DNA of 64,000 nt from Ditylenchus dipsaci (lineage: Eukaryota; Nematoda; Chromadorea; Rhabditida; Anguinidae). A program made the translations under genes and the position numbers. Positions within the stretch are counted from its first letter, which is position 1. The number at the start of each line of letters is the position of its first letter. The stretch spans positions 1 through 64,000 of the forward strand of contig SADC01000595.1 in the NCBI GenBank assembly GCA_004194705.1, written 5' to 3'. Of this stretch, positions 1 to 11,064 are shown one piece after another. The notes beneath the pieces were generated by a model. That model was not told the DNA's origin and made no database searches. It saw nothing but the letters and a program-made list of their open reading frames with translations.

Positions 1-596
1 AAAGGTAAAAGTATGAACCAAATCAGAACACGAATTGTTTCATACTTTTACATTTTATGTTAAATTTTTGAGAAATCTCCCTATATAGTATTAGAGCTGT
101 TTTTGTTTGTCTTGTCTACTTTTGATATTTTTGGTTTTTTTAAAAGTGTTTTTGGTTGGTTTTTCAGTTCAAAATTTTTTTTAATTGAAGGCTTGGATAA
201 TCTCAGGAGTAGATGGTTGTTTCAGATTTTTAGTTTTTGAGATTTTTTATAGTTTTAATTTTTGGGTTTCAGTTGAGCAATATTGTCGTTTTTTTTCGTT
301 CTGGAGTCAAAATCTCGGAGTTGAGTGGGTCAACGGTCAAGGCGCGTACTTTATCGTGTAGCGCTAAATCTCAGCTTTCTTTAAAAAAAAATTCGGCGAA
401 AAATGAACAGTTTAGAATGGGGTGTAGCGAAAAGTATGGAGGTGGTCATTTGGAGGAAATTTGAATTTGGGACTTTTTTGAATTTTTTCGTTTTTTGTCT
501 TGAGAGAAAAGCTTTTTATACTGTTTTTAAGCCGTTTTTTATTTGTTTTTATTTTTGTCTATTACATTTCTTAACACTAGAATTCCGACTGTAACG
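1..596. other. AT/T-rich flank, no gene recognised
   Basis: Long T runs on the plus strand and only short low-complexity reading frames. I see no splice-bounded exon, RNA gene or clear repeat here. Confidence 0.5.
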
Positions 597-983
597 TTTG
601 ACTACCTGGCAGTAAAAATGCCTGCTGAGCAAGATAATCGCAAAACCGGGCCTCCTCGCTAGAGTACAATGCATTTTTTATGCAATTCCCACAGCGACTC
701 TTTGAAAAATGGATGATTTTTTCTTCAGGCTGGTGAGCAGTGAATTTTACTCAGCTCAACATTTTCTTTATGCTCATAAGAAAGCCCTTTGTCTGGGCTT
801 TCTGATGTATGTCGTTTGCCTGCCTTTGAATGAATTGTCGCGGGTAAAAATTAAAACAATCAAATGAGGCCATTTTGAAAAATTTACAATTTTACTGAAA
901 GCATGGGAAGTTTTGCACATTTGCCGTTTATCTGCTCGATGCGTGCTCAATACTTGTAGAGAAATTCAAGCGCTACAAGATAG

Positions 984-1389
984 GCCGAAAATCAGCACAA
1001 GACTTCAACAAAAGTTACTTCAAAATTACAAGAGAAGAGGTTAGAACCAGCTGTTTTTCTGGTATCGAAATTTGAGGGATACCTGGTTTTGGAATATTCC
1101 TGGGAGAATTTCTGCAGAAAATCGGGAGTGCAATATAGCAAAATGATCAGCATGAAAAATGCACAGAATCAGTGCAAAGGCTCACAAGACAACAAGCAAA
1201 TATCACAATATTCAAGACAAAACAATTTGACCTCAAAACCATACGAAAACCAGGCTTTTGGACGAAAAATTCAGGTGGTTATGTCTTTGTTTCGTAATTT
1301 TCTCTAAATTTTATAATGAATTTTCAGGGAAAAAAAATTTTACGTGATAGAGCGAGAAAAACTGCATCAGATACGATGAAAGATCTCAG
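984..1389 (+). CDS. Two exons of an unrecognised spliced gene carried inside the foldback element
   Basis: An open frame of 97 codons runs from an acceptor-like TAG at 981-983 to 1274, where ATTCAG meets a GTGGTT donor. The intron at 1275-1327 (53 bp) ends in TTTTCAG, and exon 1328-1389 continues in phase and ends at a canonical GTAAGT donor. The product is hydrophilic, with Gln/Asn/Lys-rich stretches and a basic end (GKKILRDRARKT). No domain was recognised. Later exons were not found, so the 3' part may be lost or lie in the array region. It could be a captured host gene or an accessory gene of the element. The splice pattern matches other introns in this window, which is the main evidence that it was a real gene. 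Confidence 0.45.
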
Positions 1390-1670
1390 GTAAGTCTGTG
1401 TTTTCTCTCTTTTCGAGAGGATTGAAGAAGTATGTTAGTGGACTTTCATGCATGGACGATTCTCGTTTGATTTTACTGAGTTTAGAAGCAATATTTTTGA
1501 ACACAATATTCGTGCAAACCTTACACCAAAAGATAGCCAAGACTTCAGCGAGTCTTTTTTTCTAAAAGTATCTGAATTTGAAATATCGTGGAATTCGAAC
1601 CCAATGTAATTTCTCTACAAGTATGAGCACGCATCGAGCAGATAAACGGCAAATGTGCAAAAACGGCAAC

Positions 1671-1815
1671 CGGACATTTAGCATAATTTGTGAAATTTGT
1701 CCGCGGACATTTAGCATAATTTGTGCAAATTTGTCCGCGGACAATTAGCATGATTTGTGAGATTTGTCCGCGGACAGTTAGCATAATTATGCAATTTGTC
1801 CGCGGACATTATGCA
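1671..1815. repeat. Left array of GTCCGCGGAC-centred word
   Basis: About four to five units of roughly 35 bp, each with the palindrome GTCCGCGGAC followed by an A/T-rich ATTTAGCATAATT segment. It is the inverted partner of the array at 3353-3555. Confidence 0.85.
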
Positions 1816-2031
1816 TAATTTTGAAATTTCTCGAGTTATCGATCGTTTTTACTTTCTTCTACAATGATTCAATGAAATTCCAATTGCAATAAGCAGAAAA
1901 TCAATTATCTATCTTGTAATAGTCCAACTCGAATAATTAGAAAATCAATTATCTGTTATGTAACAGACCACGCGCGAGCAAATAGACTTTCATTTTATTC
2001 AACTCAATAACAACGTCTGACAATCCAACAC

Positions 2032-3080
2032 CTATTGTTCCAACTCAATATCACTGTCATCACTTTCTTCTACGTCATCCAGGTCAGGATGAAATCCATT
2101 CGCATACCAAAGAGCGTCTTGAATAGAACGGAGAAATGTCATCAATTGGTCACCACTGCGAGCTGCTTCTTCTGAGCTTTCTTCCCATTCCATCACTAAT
2201 GCATGAACTATTCGCTCTGATCTGCGTTGATTTGGGCGTACCAATCTGAAAGACTCTTCTGGATTGTCTTCGTGTCTTGAAAAATTCATTTATTTTAACC
2301 ACTAACGCAATTTAAATACCGTTCAATAGCATGACGGACGGCTTCTTCCTCCTCAACTTGGAATTGAATGACTTTGCTTCTGTTGGGCTTTCTACCGCCT
2401 GCAAAATGAGCCTTGTACTCCCTGTTCCAAGACTCTACTGCATTGTTGGTAACTGGAATACAACTATCATACAACTATCCACGAAAGATCTAGCGATAAA
2501 TAAATAGACATATTAGGAAGAAAATACATTTGAAGTACCTGGTTCGGTCATGCGAGAATCATAGACCATAAACTGCTGCGATTCAACGGTTCGTTGAGAC
2601 TCATAAGGAGTAGACATTTCACGAGCTCTTTTGCAATCGATGGTTCTTGGATTGATCTTTAAAACTTTTCATGAAAATAGTAGACTTAAAAATAAGAATT
2701 CATGCCTTGTATTTTTCACGCCTTATTTGCCTCGATATGCTCTCGTCCTTGGGAAGAGCAGAAATTAAAGTTCTTCTAGCACCATGCTTAATTGAGCGTA
2801 GAATGGACTTAGTTTTGCTGATTGGGGAAGCTTCAGCGACGATGAATCCTGTGCTTAATATTTGCCGAATCTCAAACAAAGGTATGTGAAAATAACAAAG
2901 TATATCAGTATCTCGAAGTCATTTCTCTTTGCATCATGACTGTGTAGCCTAGTCAAGTAGAAGAAATTCTGACCTTGTTTCATAAAACCTATTCTTTTGC
3001 AATGCCGGTTATTGCCACCACGATTTTTGACCGTCTTTGTGCAGATGAAATAGATGATATCGAACATCTTCTGGCTTTCC
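2032..3080 (-). pseudogene. MULE-type transposase relic with FLYWCH-like zinc finger, catalytic core missing
   Basis: Read on the minus strand in several frames. From 3080 down to 2860 there is a Trp/Cys/His-rich stretch (KSWW, then after a frame change CKRIGF, then LHSHDAKR) like a FLYWCH finger. About 2870-2695 encodes [19 protein letters not shown] and [12 protein letters not shown], typical of the segment after the finger in MULE proteins. About 2452-2295 encodes TNNAVESWNREYKAHF, matching the TNN(A/N)VEGWH-type motif near the C-terminus of animal MULE transposases. 2289-2032 encodes an 85-residue acidic end (DVEESDDSDIELEQ). The DDE domain expected between these parts is absent and frames are broken, so it cannot be active. 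Assignment rests on motif memory, not a search. Confidence 0.65.
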
Positions 3081-3352
3081 TGACAAAAAGCAAGAAATAG
3101 ATTCTAATCAGCGAGAAATTACTCTTTTAATGACGTAACAGTAGCCATTCGACCAAATTAGACATTTTCCGCTAGGACTCGTTCTTCTTGCTCGATTTGC
3201 TTCTTGGACAGAAACCGACCACTTATTCGCTTTCAGAATCACTTGACATGGCAATTCAACTGAATTCTATAGTATTTATAAGTCAGAGAACAAAAACCGA
3301 TCAAGGAAACGGTAAACATCATTTTGTGTCTGCCAACGAGTTTCAAAGTTAT

Positions 3353-3555
3353 GCTAATTGTCCGCGGAGAAACTTCGAAATTATGCCAAATGTCCGCGGA
3401 CAAATTGCATAATTATGCTAAATGACGCGGACAAATTGCATAATTATGCTAATGTCCGCGGACAAATTGCATAATTATGCTAAATGTCCGCGGACAAATT
3501 GCATAATTATGCTAAATGTCCGCGACAAATTTCACAAATTATGCTAAATGTCCGG
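3353..3555. repeat. Right array of GTCCGCGGAC-centred word
   Basis: About six units of CCGCGGACAAATTGCATAAT type, inverted relative to 1671-1815. One unit has lost the start of the palindrome. Confidence 0.85.
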
Positions 3556-3907
3556 TTGCCGCAAAAACTTCCCATGCTTTCAGTAAAATTGTAAATTTTC
3601 AAAATGGCCTCATTTGATTGTTTTAATTTTTTACCCGCGACAATTCATTCAAAGGCAGGCAAACGACATACCATCAGAAAGCCCAGACAAAGGGCTTTCT
3701 TATGAGCATAAAAGAAAATGTTGAGCTGAGTAAATTCACTGCTCACCAGCCTGAAGAAAAAATCATCCCTTTTTCAAAGAGTCGCTGTGAGAATTGCCAT
3801 AAAAAGTGCATTGTACTCTAGCGAGGAGGCCCGGTTTTACGATTATCTTGCTCAGCAGGCGTTTTTACTGCCAGGTAGTCAAAATAGAGGTACCTGGAGG
3901 CTGGGTA

Positions 3908-4776
3908 CACGGCGTGTCAAATCGGTCAAAACACCAAATCGACATTTTTCTAGTCAAGACAAAAAATTTGAACACGATTAAATTTGTAGTAACTTTCTCA
4001 TATTTTCTCAACTTTGTATTCTTATTTGTAACTCATGCTTATATGTGTCCTATATGAGCTATTTTTAAATCAGTGGATTGCCCAGGAATCGCTCTATCGA
4101 TTGGTGAAAAAATTTACCTAATTTTATCAGAAATTCAAAGATTTTGAACAAATAGAAGTTTGAATTGGCGGTTGGCAGAGTCAGCTCGCCAATTTTAAAT
4201 AGCTCGTTCTCAGTGATTTCTCCCGGAAAAAATAATCTGTCCTACAGTTTTGTAGTATTTTCACCAGCTTTCTGCTGGTATCTTTGGTTTTTTCATATGA
4301 ACACTTTATGCGGAGATCGAACAAGTTTTAGTAAATTTACACTTTTTAGGTATAATTAATGGACAACGATCAGAAAAAACCTCCAACTCAGTCCTGATTA
4401 TTCTTAAACCTTGTGCTGATGGTCTTGTTGGATAGCCAAGAGACCAAAGATCATTTTGACACCAAACTTGTAAATAAAACATGAAAAAATGGGGTAAAAA
4501 ATAGGGTATGCACCCAAGCGGATTTGAACCTATGACCTAGACAATGCGTATATAAAAGTACGTCCTCCCTTTAAATAGGGGAAATTGAATTTGAAACAGA
4601 CTTTTTAGACGAGAAGTATCTATAGAAAATTAAAAAAAAACAGTATATGAATATTTAGTGCATAAAATTGAACATATTTTTGTCAATGGTATTTAAAAAT
4701 GAGAAACTATTTTGAATTTTCATTAAAACAGAACGCCAAGCCCGATTTGGTCATTTGACGCGTTTGACACGCCGTG
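3908..4776. mobile_element. Chapaev-like non-autonomous DNA element, 4-bp TSD GGTA
   Basis: The ends are CACGGCGTGTCAAA on the left and its inverse on the right, with further inverted similarity for about 40 bp. The four bases before the element (3904-3907) and after it (4777-4780) are both GGTA. It sits in a minisatellite whose units are found on both sides. A 4-bp duplication with CAC...GTG ends suggests the Chapaev superfamily; this is inference. No coding capacity was seen. Confidence 0.6.
4505..4545 (-). repeat. tRNA 3'-half-like sequence (B-box)
   Basis: On the minus strand it reads AGGTCATAGGTTCAAATCC, a good match to the tRNA variable loop and T-arm (B box GGTTCRANNCC). There is no complete cloverleaf. 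It is probably a tRNA-derived SINE fragment, as at 10965, 22480 and 63250. Confidence 0.4.
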
Positions 4777-4890
4777 GGTAGGGGTACTTGGAGAGTAGGA
4801 AGGAGTGCCTGGAGAGTTAGTATGGAGACCTGGAGACTGGGTGTGAGTAGCTGGAGAGTGGGTACCGGTACCTAAAGATCTAGTAGGGCT
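4777..4890. repeat. Minisatellite of GTGCCTGGAGAGTGG-type units
   Basis: Degenerate units of about 20-25 bp (GGTACTTGGAGAGTAGG, GTGCCTGGAGAGTTAG and so on). The same units occur at 3884-3907 before the Chapaev-like element and again at 6490-6970. Confidence 0.75.
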
Positions 4891-4906
4891 GCCTGAACAC
4901 AGCCCC

Positions 4907-5184
4907 CTAAAATTCAAATCTTAGTGCATTAGGAAAATTTGGCGCCAAACGAATTTTTTCAAAAACAATCATTTTTAGACCCTTTCGGAGTCTTTCTGTT
5001 TCGTACGCCTGATCTGGTTTTTGCTTTATTGCCTTGGCATATTCATGACCAAAATATTGCTCACACGAAGGGTTTTCAAATGAGCCATTACTTGCCCATG
5101 AAACACGCAAATTATCAAAATCATAATTAACTTCTGTGAAAATTTTCAATATTTCTTCATTGTCTGGTTCGCTAAATTGAGATC
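4907..5184 (-). CDS. Terminal exon of an unrecognised protein-coding gene
   Basis: A minus-strand frame of 91 codons plus stop opens right after a clean CTTTTCAG acceptor (5185-5192) with two bases of a split codon, and ends in a TAG at 4907-4909. The sequence is balanced and protein-like (PDNEEILKIFTEVNYDF, SCEQYFGHEYAKAIKQ, a Lys/Arg/Glu segment, then LAPNFPNALRFEF). I do not recognise a family and see no signal or membrane segment. The frame stays open further upstream to 5389, but that part is lower in coding quality and is likely intron. Upstream exons would lie between 5185 and the divergent gene at 5544. It is single-copy in this window. Confidence 0.5.
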
Positions 5185-5543
5185 CTGAAAAGTTTTTTCG
5201 ACTATTTATGCACAAACGAAATCGGGAACCCTTTAGAGTAGTAAATAAGCTACATTTTCGTACCAAGGAAGTATGCAAAAAATGCAAATTTAGGGGGCCT
5301 AATGCAAAAGTTAGATGGAAAACGCAAAAACCCCTATTTTTACTCGAGAAAATGCCAGTTGTTTGCTTTGATTGGTCTCTAGTTTTCAAAATTCTGACTT
5401 TACAAAAATCGTTCTGTATTTTCTGGTAGCTGAGTATACAGGCTACATTTTGGTATAAATATTGTACGAAAAACTATGTGGTTTTGCACTTTTTGTCTGT
5501 CGTTTATTTCGGTATAATTTGTTTACCATTTAAAGCGAGCCTA

Positions 5544-5917
5544 ATGGTCCGAACAAGACGTGCTACTGCAGTGCAGAAAGACCGGAAACAAAGCAAGCTA
5601 ACTCACTAAGTTGCTGTCATCGCTGAGTAGGTGGACCTTATCACTTGCAAGAGCTACGAGGAAGTCGATGCCAATTTGTCTATCGGGTTTGCTGACGTCC
5701 TTGCTGAGGTTTGCACTTTTTATAAGTTAAGTGTTCACCCCAGTTGATACCTTTTTTGAAGGATTGTGCTGAAGACAACAAGGTCAGTACCTCGGTGAAG
5801 CCGCCTGTGAAGAAAACTAAGATCGTTTCTGGCAAGCTTCCTTCCACTCTTTCGTCCTTCAAGATGTTTTGGCCGTGGTCTTCCTCTCCTGCTGCTGATG
5901 GCTTGTCGAAGAACTAG
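5544..5917 (+). CDS. Small spliced gene, Lys/Ser-rich product of unknown function
   Basis: The last exon 5762-5917 (51 codons and TAG) follows an intron of 53 bp (5709-5761; donor GAG|GTTTGC, acceptor TTTGAAG). The middle exon 5631-5708 reads VDLITCKSYEEVDANL and onward. The first ATG at 5544 is in the same frame, but two in-frame stops (5607-5609, 5628-5630) follow. They vanish if 5571-5630 is an intron of 60 bp with a weak GTGCAG donor, a CTAAC branch-like site and a GAGTAG acceptor, giving a protein of about 86 residues. The tail KPPVKKTKIVSGKLP is basic. Codons here are more GC-rich at third positions than elsewhere. An AATAAA at 6036 supports a real 3' end. The 5' exon is the uncertain part. 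Confidence 0.5.
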
Positions 5918-6035
5918 ACCGTTGAAGGACGGTTGTTGACCCGCCGGTTTTTCAAGAATACTCATTTTACTTTTTGTTCTCGTTGCTATTCACTGCCAAT
6001 TTCATGGACTTTTGTTTCCGTTGTATCGTTTTGGA

Positions 6036-6041
6036 AATAAA
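6036..6041 (+). promoter_or_regulatory. Polyadenylation signal AATAAA
   Basis: AATAAA about 120 bases after the stop of the gene at 5544-5917. Confidence 0.5.
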
Positions 6042-6253
6042 GATGGATTTATGAGTTATCTTGAGTGGAATAATTAAGTGTGTGTCTAATATTAGATTTT
6101 TTGTGAGGTAAATGCTATTGGTCGCTAGTATGTGTTCCCAAACTTGTTGTTAGATGAAAGAATCTTACCCACAAATCTTATGTTAGATGAAAGAATCTTA
6201 CCCACAAATCTTATGTTACATCAAGACAGCTGTTTCAAAACATAAAACGAATA

Positions 6254-6390
6254 CAGTCGACTCTCGATTTAACATACGGTCGATTTAAGATACACCCCGA
6301 TTTAACATACAGCTGGGCCGGTCCCTTCAATAATAAACTCCGTCAAATTACCCCGGATTTAGCATACGGCTAAGTCGGAACCGTGAAAAA
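6254..6390 (+). mobile_element. Truncated pogo-like MITE, left end only
   Basis: It begins TA|CAGTCGACTCTCG, the same end as the complete elements at 18341 and 25304, followed by repeats of ATTTAACATACGG type. No inverted right end was found, so it is a fragment. Confidence 0.5.
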
Positions 6391-6489
6391 ATAGAAATTA
6401 AAAAATAAATGGAAATTTTTGTTTGAAAAATTTGAATTTCATAGAAAAATATTCTTGGCATTTTGTTTGTCTTGAACTGCACTAACATT

Positions 6490-6975
6490 TGAACTCTAGG
6501 GGGCCGTGTGAAGAGTGTGTAGAGGTGCCTGAAGAGTGAGTGAGAGTACCTGCAGAGTATGTAAGTGTGCCTGGAGAGTGGGTGGGTATTTGGAGAGTTG
6601 GTAGGGGTACCATGGAAGTGAGTAGGGGTACCAGGAGGGTGATTAAGTGTGCCAGGAGAGTGTGTAGGAGTACCATAAGAGTGGGTAGCGATGTCTGGAG
6701 ATTAAGTAAGAGATTTCGGAGTGTGAGTGGGGTACCCTTACTTATTCTCCATACATCGCCACCCATGCTTGATAACTGTTGAAGTTATCTTATTTGTGAT
6801 TTTCGTAATCTTATTTGTGCCTTGACAGAGGCGTGGGTACCCGCCAGGTCAACCGCTCCTGAGTCAGAAAAATGGGCAAGCGTGCCAGGAGAGTGAGAAG
6901 CCATGCTTGGAGAGTGGCGAGTAAGTGGGTGCGCCAGGAAAATGGGGTAAGTACGCTTGGCGAACCGATTTTGTT
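6490..6975. repeat. Minisatellite, GGTACCTGGAGAGTGG family
   Basis: About ten degenerate units between 6500 and 6740 and a sparser run to about 6970 (GTGCCAGGAGAGTGAG, GCTTGGAGAGTGG). It belongs to the family at 3884 and 4777. It produces long but meaningless reading frames on both strands. Confidence 0.75.
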
Positions 6976-7370
6976 AGTTACCAATGTAATTGGGGTAATT
7001 TAGACCTATTAAATTATATAGTAGCTCTTGCTGATTATATGAAAGAGGTAGTGTGCTTTAAAAAGCTTTAACTTTCTGAGTTGAATTTTCATTTTTTTCG
7101 AGTTAAAGAAAGTTTTGAGATACGGTGCATCAAGCAGCGTGTCCGCGAGCGGGGGCCCGCCGCAGGCGGGCCTAACGCGAGCAGTGATACAATATTTGAT
7201 ACTTTGTTAGAAACTATAGTCGCAGGGCTACAATATGCTGTTAAAACTATACTTGGGCGTGGGATTGGAATCTCATGAGATTCCCGGGATTGGAATCCCA
7301 GAAATTTTGGAAATCCCAATCCAAAATCCCAAAGTTTCATAGTCCGAAATCCAAATCCCACCGGTTCACA
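6976..7370. other. Spacer with small palindromes, no gene
   Basis: It contains a GC-rich hairpin near 7150 (GGCCCGCCGCAGGCGGGCC) and a run of ATCCCAAT-type words (7265-7360). No coding exon is supported. Confidence 0.4.
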
Positions 7371-8229
7371 TTTCGAAAAGGATGGTACTTTCTTCTTACC
7401 GCAAAACCCTTGAAAATTACCGCAAAGCATTTTTTTATTACCGCAATTTGATTTTCCCGCAAAATACTTTTTTCTTACCGCAAAATACTTTTTTCTTACC
7501 GCAAAAATTTTTCTCGTCGTTTTTAGTCAAAATTTTGCGGGAATTTGAATTTTTTAGTCAGGAAATAACTTGGATCCCTCAGAATCCCACCTCGGAATGG
7601 CCTGAAGCCGCTGAAAGTTGGTTTTTTCGGGGTTTACTAAAGGGGGGGGGGTAAACTTTTCGCGAAAATTCGATTGAGCGGATCAGATTTCGGGTCCGAT
7701 GGGCTTAAACGCTCAGAATTCCACCTTAACCATTCTTAACTTGCTTAAATCACCCTAAACCATCCCAAACTGCTCCAGATCAGTATCTAACTACCCTAAA
7801 TCAGTGCTTAGGGTGGTTTAAGATGGTTAAGCATGGTCAAGGGTGAAATTCTGAGCGATTAAGCCCATCGGACCTGAAATGTGATCCGCTCAATCGAATT
7901 TTCGCAAAAAGTTTACCCCCCCCCTTTAGTAAACCCGAAAAAACCAACTTTCAGCGGCTTCAGGCCATTCCGGGGTGGGATTCTGAGGGATCCAAGTTAT
8001 TCCGCGGTAAGAAAAAAGTATTTTGCGGAAAAATCAAATTGCGGTAAGAAAAAAGTATTTTGCGGAAAAATCAAATTGCGGTAATAAAAAAGTATTTTGC
8101 GGTAAGAAAAAAGTATTTTGCGGTAAGAAAAAAGTATTTTGCGGGGAAATCAAATTGCGGTAATAAAACAATGATTTGCGGTAATTTTCAAGTGTTTTGC
8201 GGTAAGAAAAAAATATTATCCTTTCGAAA
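7371..8229. mobile_element. Palindromic foldback element with TTTTGCGGTAAG arms
   Basis: The arms are inverted copies. Left (7371-7700) and right (7840-8229) start TTTCGAAAAGGAT and hold repeats of the word TTTTGCGGTAAGAAAAAAGTA. The palindrome centre lies near 7790 in a stretch of AACC/TTAAGC words. Copy A of the 26 kb duplication starts inside the right arm, at the poly-C next to GTTTACC. In copy B only the right arm is present (33967 on). No target duplication was seen. Confidence 0.75.
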
Positions 8230-9651
8230 ATCCCAAAATTATCCAAAAATCCCCAAATAAATTTATTTAGTCTCGAAACTAAAATTTTTTTGTTTCACGG
8301 CTGTATAATGACTAGAATATTAATGACTGGGAAAGTGTACTATTCGCAAAATGGGGATTTGAAAAACGTATATTTCAAATAGCGAAGAATTGGCGATAAT
8401 GCTAACTCGATTTTTTGACAACTCGCACAATCGTAATTTGAATTATGAAGAACTCGCAAAAATTATATTTTGCATATAGTTATCTTCGTGATAAATGCTT
8501 TTGTATACTGTTTGCCTCGCAGAGCTTATTTTTGAGCTGTGTTCACTCGGATGTCGTTCTTACCACAACCGTTGCGTTAGTTTTATATATACTGAGCTGC
8601 TATATCCGGGGAAGCCACCTGATGAAGTGGATATCCACTAATATGGCCTAAAAAATTAAAATTCTTGAAAAATAAAAAATAAGCCTTTTTTGCTTAAAAT
8701 TGTGAATGGAATTGGCTTTGTAAAATGCAAAATTAAAATTTTGCATGGGCTCTGAATGAAAAATTTCGAAGGGTCATTTTATCCAGTGCTTGTTGCCATT
8801 TTGAAACGAAAAAAAAAGATATTTACTAAATTTTCAAAAACAAAAAAAGATTTGGGGTCCCGAAAAAAGGACAAATCTTTTTAAAAAGGACGATTCGGAG
8901 CCCTGTATTTAGCCCATATCAACTTTAATACCTGGGGTATTCAATACGTGATCAGGCATCCACCGGAATGCCCTGAAATAATATTCAATAAAAATATCGT
9001 GCTATCGTACTTGAAATCCTGTAGAGAATGCGGTTTGACTGACTCAAATCTTTAGCTCACAGGAAATAAGAAAATGCAAAATAGCCTATTCGAAAAAAAG
9101 TTCTGCTCCGAGATAAGGACCCTCAAAGTCAAGGAGCGTATATTAGAGCAGACACGTCTTTTTTTTCCTACTCAATTTTTCCTACTCAAATCCAAAAACT
9201 CGAGGCGAGTGGCGATCTCAGTATCCGCCACCTAGGTATCTCTACATAGGTACCACTACGTGAAAACAACCAATCAAGACACTCGACAGTTTTACAACGG
9301 CAAAAAAAGATAACACGACAAAATTATGCGTCAGAAGTAATTTCTCCAAAAACACGAAATTCAAAACTTGCTTTTGCCAACCATCCAAATTCAAATGATT
9401 CGTTTTGCGAGTTCGACATTTTTTGAATGACTCTTTCCCAGTTTGGCATTCTGCCAGTTTGACATTTTGCCAATGAAATTTATGCGAATCGAACGTTTTG
9501 CCAGTTGTCAAAAATTCGAATTACCAATTTTCTAATCGATATACAGCCGTGAAATAGGCGTGAGCGCCTAAGATAGGCGTCTACGCCAATCTTAGGCGTA
9601 ACGCCTATCGCAGGAAAATGATGCCCATTTATAGGCGTGAAAATACGCCTA
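8230..9651. other. Repeat-rich spacer, no gene supported
   Basis: It holds a degenerate GGACAAATCTTT/AAGGACG module (8855-8905, relative at 25115-25175), an inverted relic of the MITE interior at 13200-13330 (9060-9150), and the palindromic word ATAGGCGTxxACGCCTAT (9555-9650). The short frame at 8445-8651 is identical in copy B but has no coding character. Confidence 0.4.
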
Positions 9652-9790
9652 CCGTATTTTCTTTAATAATGACCCCGGGGTCATTATTTTTTAACCCCTC
9701 AAAAATTCCGAAATTGTCAATCAAGAATGGCCTTAACTCTGAAATCCTAGTCAAAAATAAGGGGGGGGGTCATTATTAGAGAAAATACGG
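9652..9790. mobile_element. CCGTATTT-family MITE (TA target), GACCCC type
   Basis: Ends are TA|CCGTATTTTCTTTAATAATG and its inverse AGAGAAAATACGG|TA. The 139 bp has no coding sequence. TA duplication and the size suggest a Tc1/mariner-type non-autonomous element. The copy B partner is at 35707. Confidence 0.75.
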
Positions 9791-9814
9791 TATTTTACGA
9801 CTATATAGGCGTGT

Positions 9815-10020
9815 TTGCGCGCATCTCTAACCAACCGAGCCCCCTGCGCCCCCTTTCGGGGACGCAGGGGACTTGGTTGCTAGGGGTTGAGATGCGTACA
9901 CCCACATACCTTAGACACCAATCACTCGGAGTAACTCTGGATGCATAAAAACAATATGCATACCAGAGTTTCTTTATGCGGCAGGCCCAGCTAACAAAAC
10001 TATGTTCAAATTCCATCATT
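9815..10020. repeat. GCGCATCTC hairpin element, copy 1
   Basis: A GC-rich stem (CCCCCTGCGCCCCC ... GGGGACGCAGGGG) is flanked by inverted GCGCGCATCTC / GAGATGCGTAC and then by TATGCATACCAGAGTTT ... TTATGCGG. The same element recurs at 23790 and 24625 and in copy B. Confidence 0.7.
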
Positions 10021-10964
10021 TTTGGTTTTTTAAGATGTATAGGTACCCTTTTTGGTGTAATTACCTTGGAAGACCAAGGCAGTTGGTCAATCTTTGGTAA
10101 CTTACTTTTTGTTGAGAACTTCACTTTTTAGTGCGGAAATTGTCGGGAAATAACTTTTTTTATCGTTTCTGGCGTATAAAAAGTACTTAGGAGACGTTTA
10201 AACCATATTTACAGTTAACCAAACAAGGCATCCACCACCCCAAGTGCACAAGTGCCCACAATTCACCGCATTATAGCATGGTTTGTTTTAAAATGAAAAA
10301 AAATATATTTCCTAGGCGATCCAGCTGTGCATCCAGCTGGTTAGGTAGTACCCATCTCAGGTGTTCGCCTTTGGGTGGGTAAAGTCGCCCTTTTGGTTTC
10401 ATCAAACCCGATTATGCGCACGATTTTACAAATAAAAAGATAATTTGTTTTTGAATTTTACAAAAGTTGATTTTTCAGGCCATCCAGCTGGATATTCAAT
10501 TGGTCAGGCGGTGACCACTTGGTTATGCGTAATTACTGCGTCAGTAATTAGTGCGTCAATCAGATTCTGTATACATATTACGCTAAAAATAAATACATAT
10601 ATTTCGTATTATTCATTAATTGCAATGTTGCCAGCCCAAAAGTCTAAATCCTGCGGTGGGTACCTGAATACCAACGTGGATGACCTCAAAAATAAAAATA
10701 AAATAGAAATTAAAAACAAATTTTTTCTTACTCAAAATTCTGTAGGGAATTGCGTTTGTTGCGTAGAATGTGATTTTACCCTCATGAACCCCGTAATGGC
10801 ACCTTTCGGATCAGGTGGATATCCACCCTATCTGAGACTAGGGTACCCACCCCAGGATTTGGAGTTCGGGTAGCTAAAATCATAATTTAGTCTTAACAAA
10901 CCCAATTCCTTATAGAATCCTATTTTAGGAAAAAAAATTGATCAAACCAAAAAGTAGTTCTACA

Positions 10965-10990
10965 AGGTGGATTCGAACTCTTGTCCTCAC
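10965..10990 (-). repeat. tRNA 3'-half-like sequence (B-box)
   Basis: The minus strand reads GAGTTCGAATCCACC, a B-box match. There is no full tRNA fold. The copy B partner is near 37022. Confidence 0.35.
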
Positions 10991-11064
10991 TAGGGGATTA
11001 ATTTACCATGGCCGAATTTACTGGAGACCCATTTACTCAGTTAAAGAATTGAAAAGTGGAAAAA

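Larger units (their letters stand above)
597..3883. mobile_element. 3.3 kb foldback element with ~320 bp inverted ends, MULE-related
   Basis: The left end (597-960) and right end (about 3560-3883) are near-perfect inverted copies, starting TTTGACTACCTGGCAG on each side and running inward about 320 bp to GGGAAGTTTTTGC-like sequence. Inside lie two arrays of a short word containing the palindrome GTCCGCGGAC in opposite orientation, plus-strand exons (984-1389) and a minus-strand broken MULE transposase (2032-3080). I found no convincing target-site duplication, so the exact ends are uncertain by a few bases. The architecture (long inverted ends, internal short repeats, MULE coding relic) resembles Drosophila FB elements; that comparison is from family knowledge. 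Confidence 0.8.

Noticed and set aside
7089..7430. 113-codon minus-strand frame
   Set aside because: It crosses ATCCCAAT words and enters the palindromic element; no start, splice or codon signal.
8445..8651. 68-codon frame identical in both copies
   Set aside because: Identity follows from the recent duplication and is shared by surrounding non-coding DNA; no splice or polyadenylation context.
10445..10873. 142-codon frame after a TTTTTCAG acceptor
   Set aside because: Composition is not protein-like, it contains palindromic repeat words, and copy B is frameshifted without other sign of a gene.
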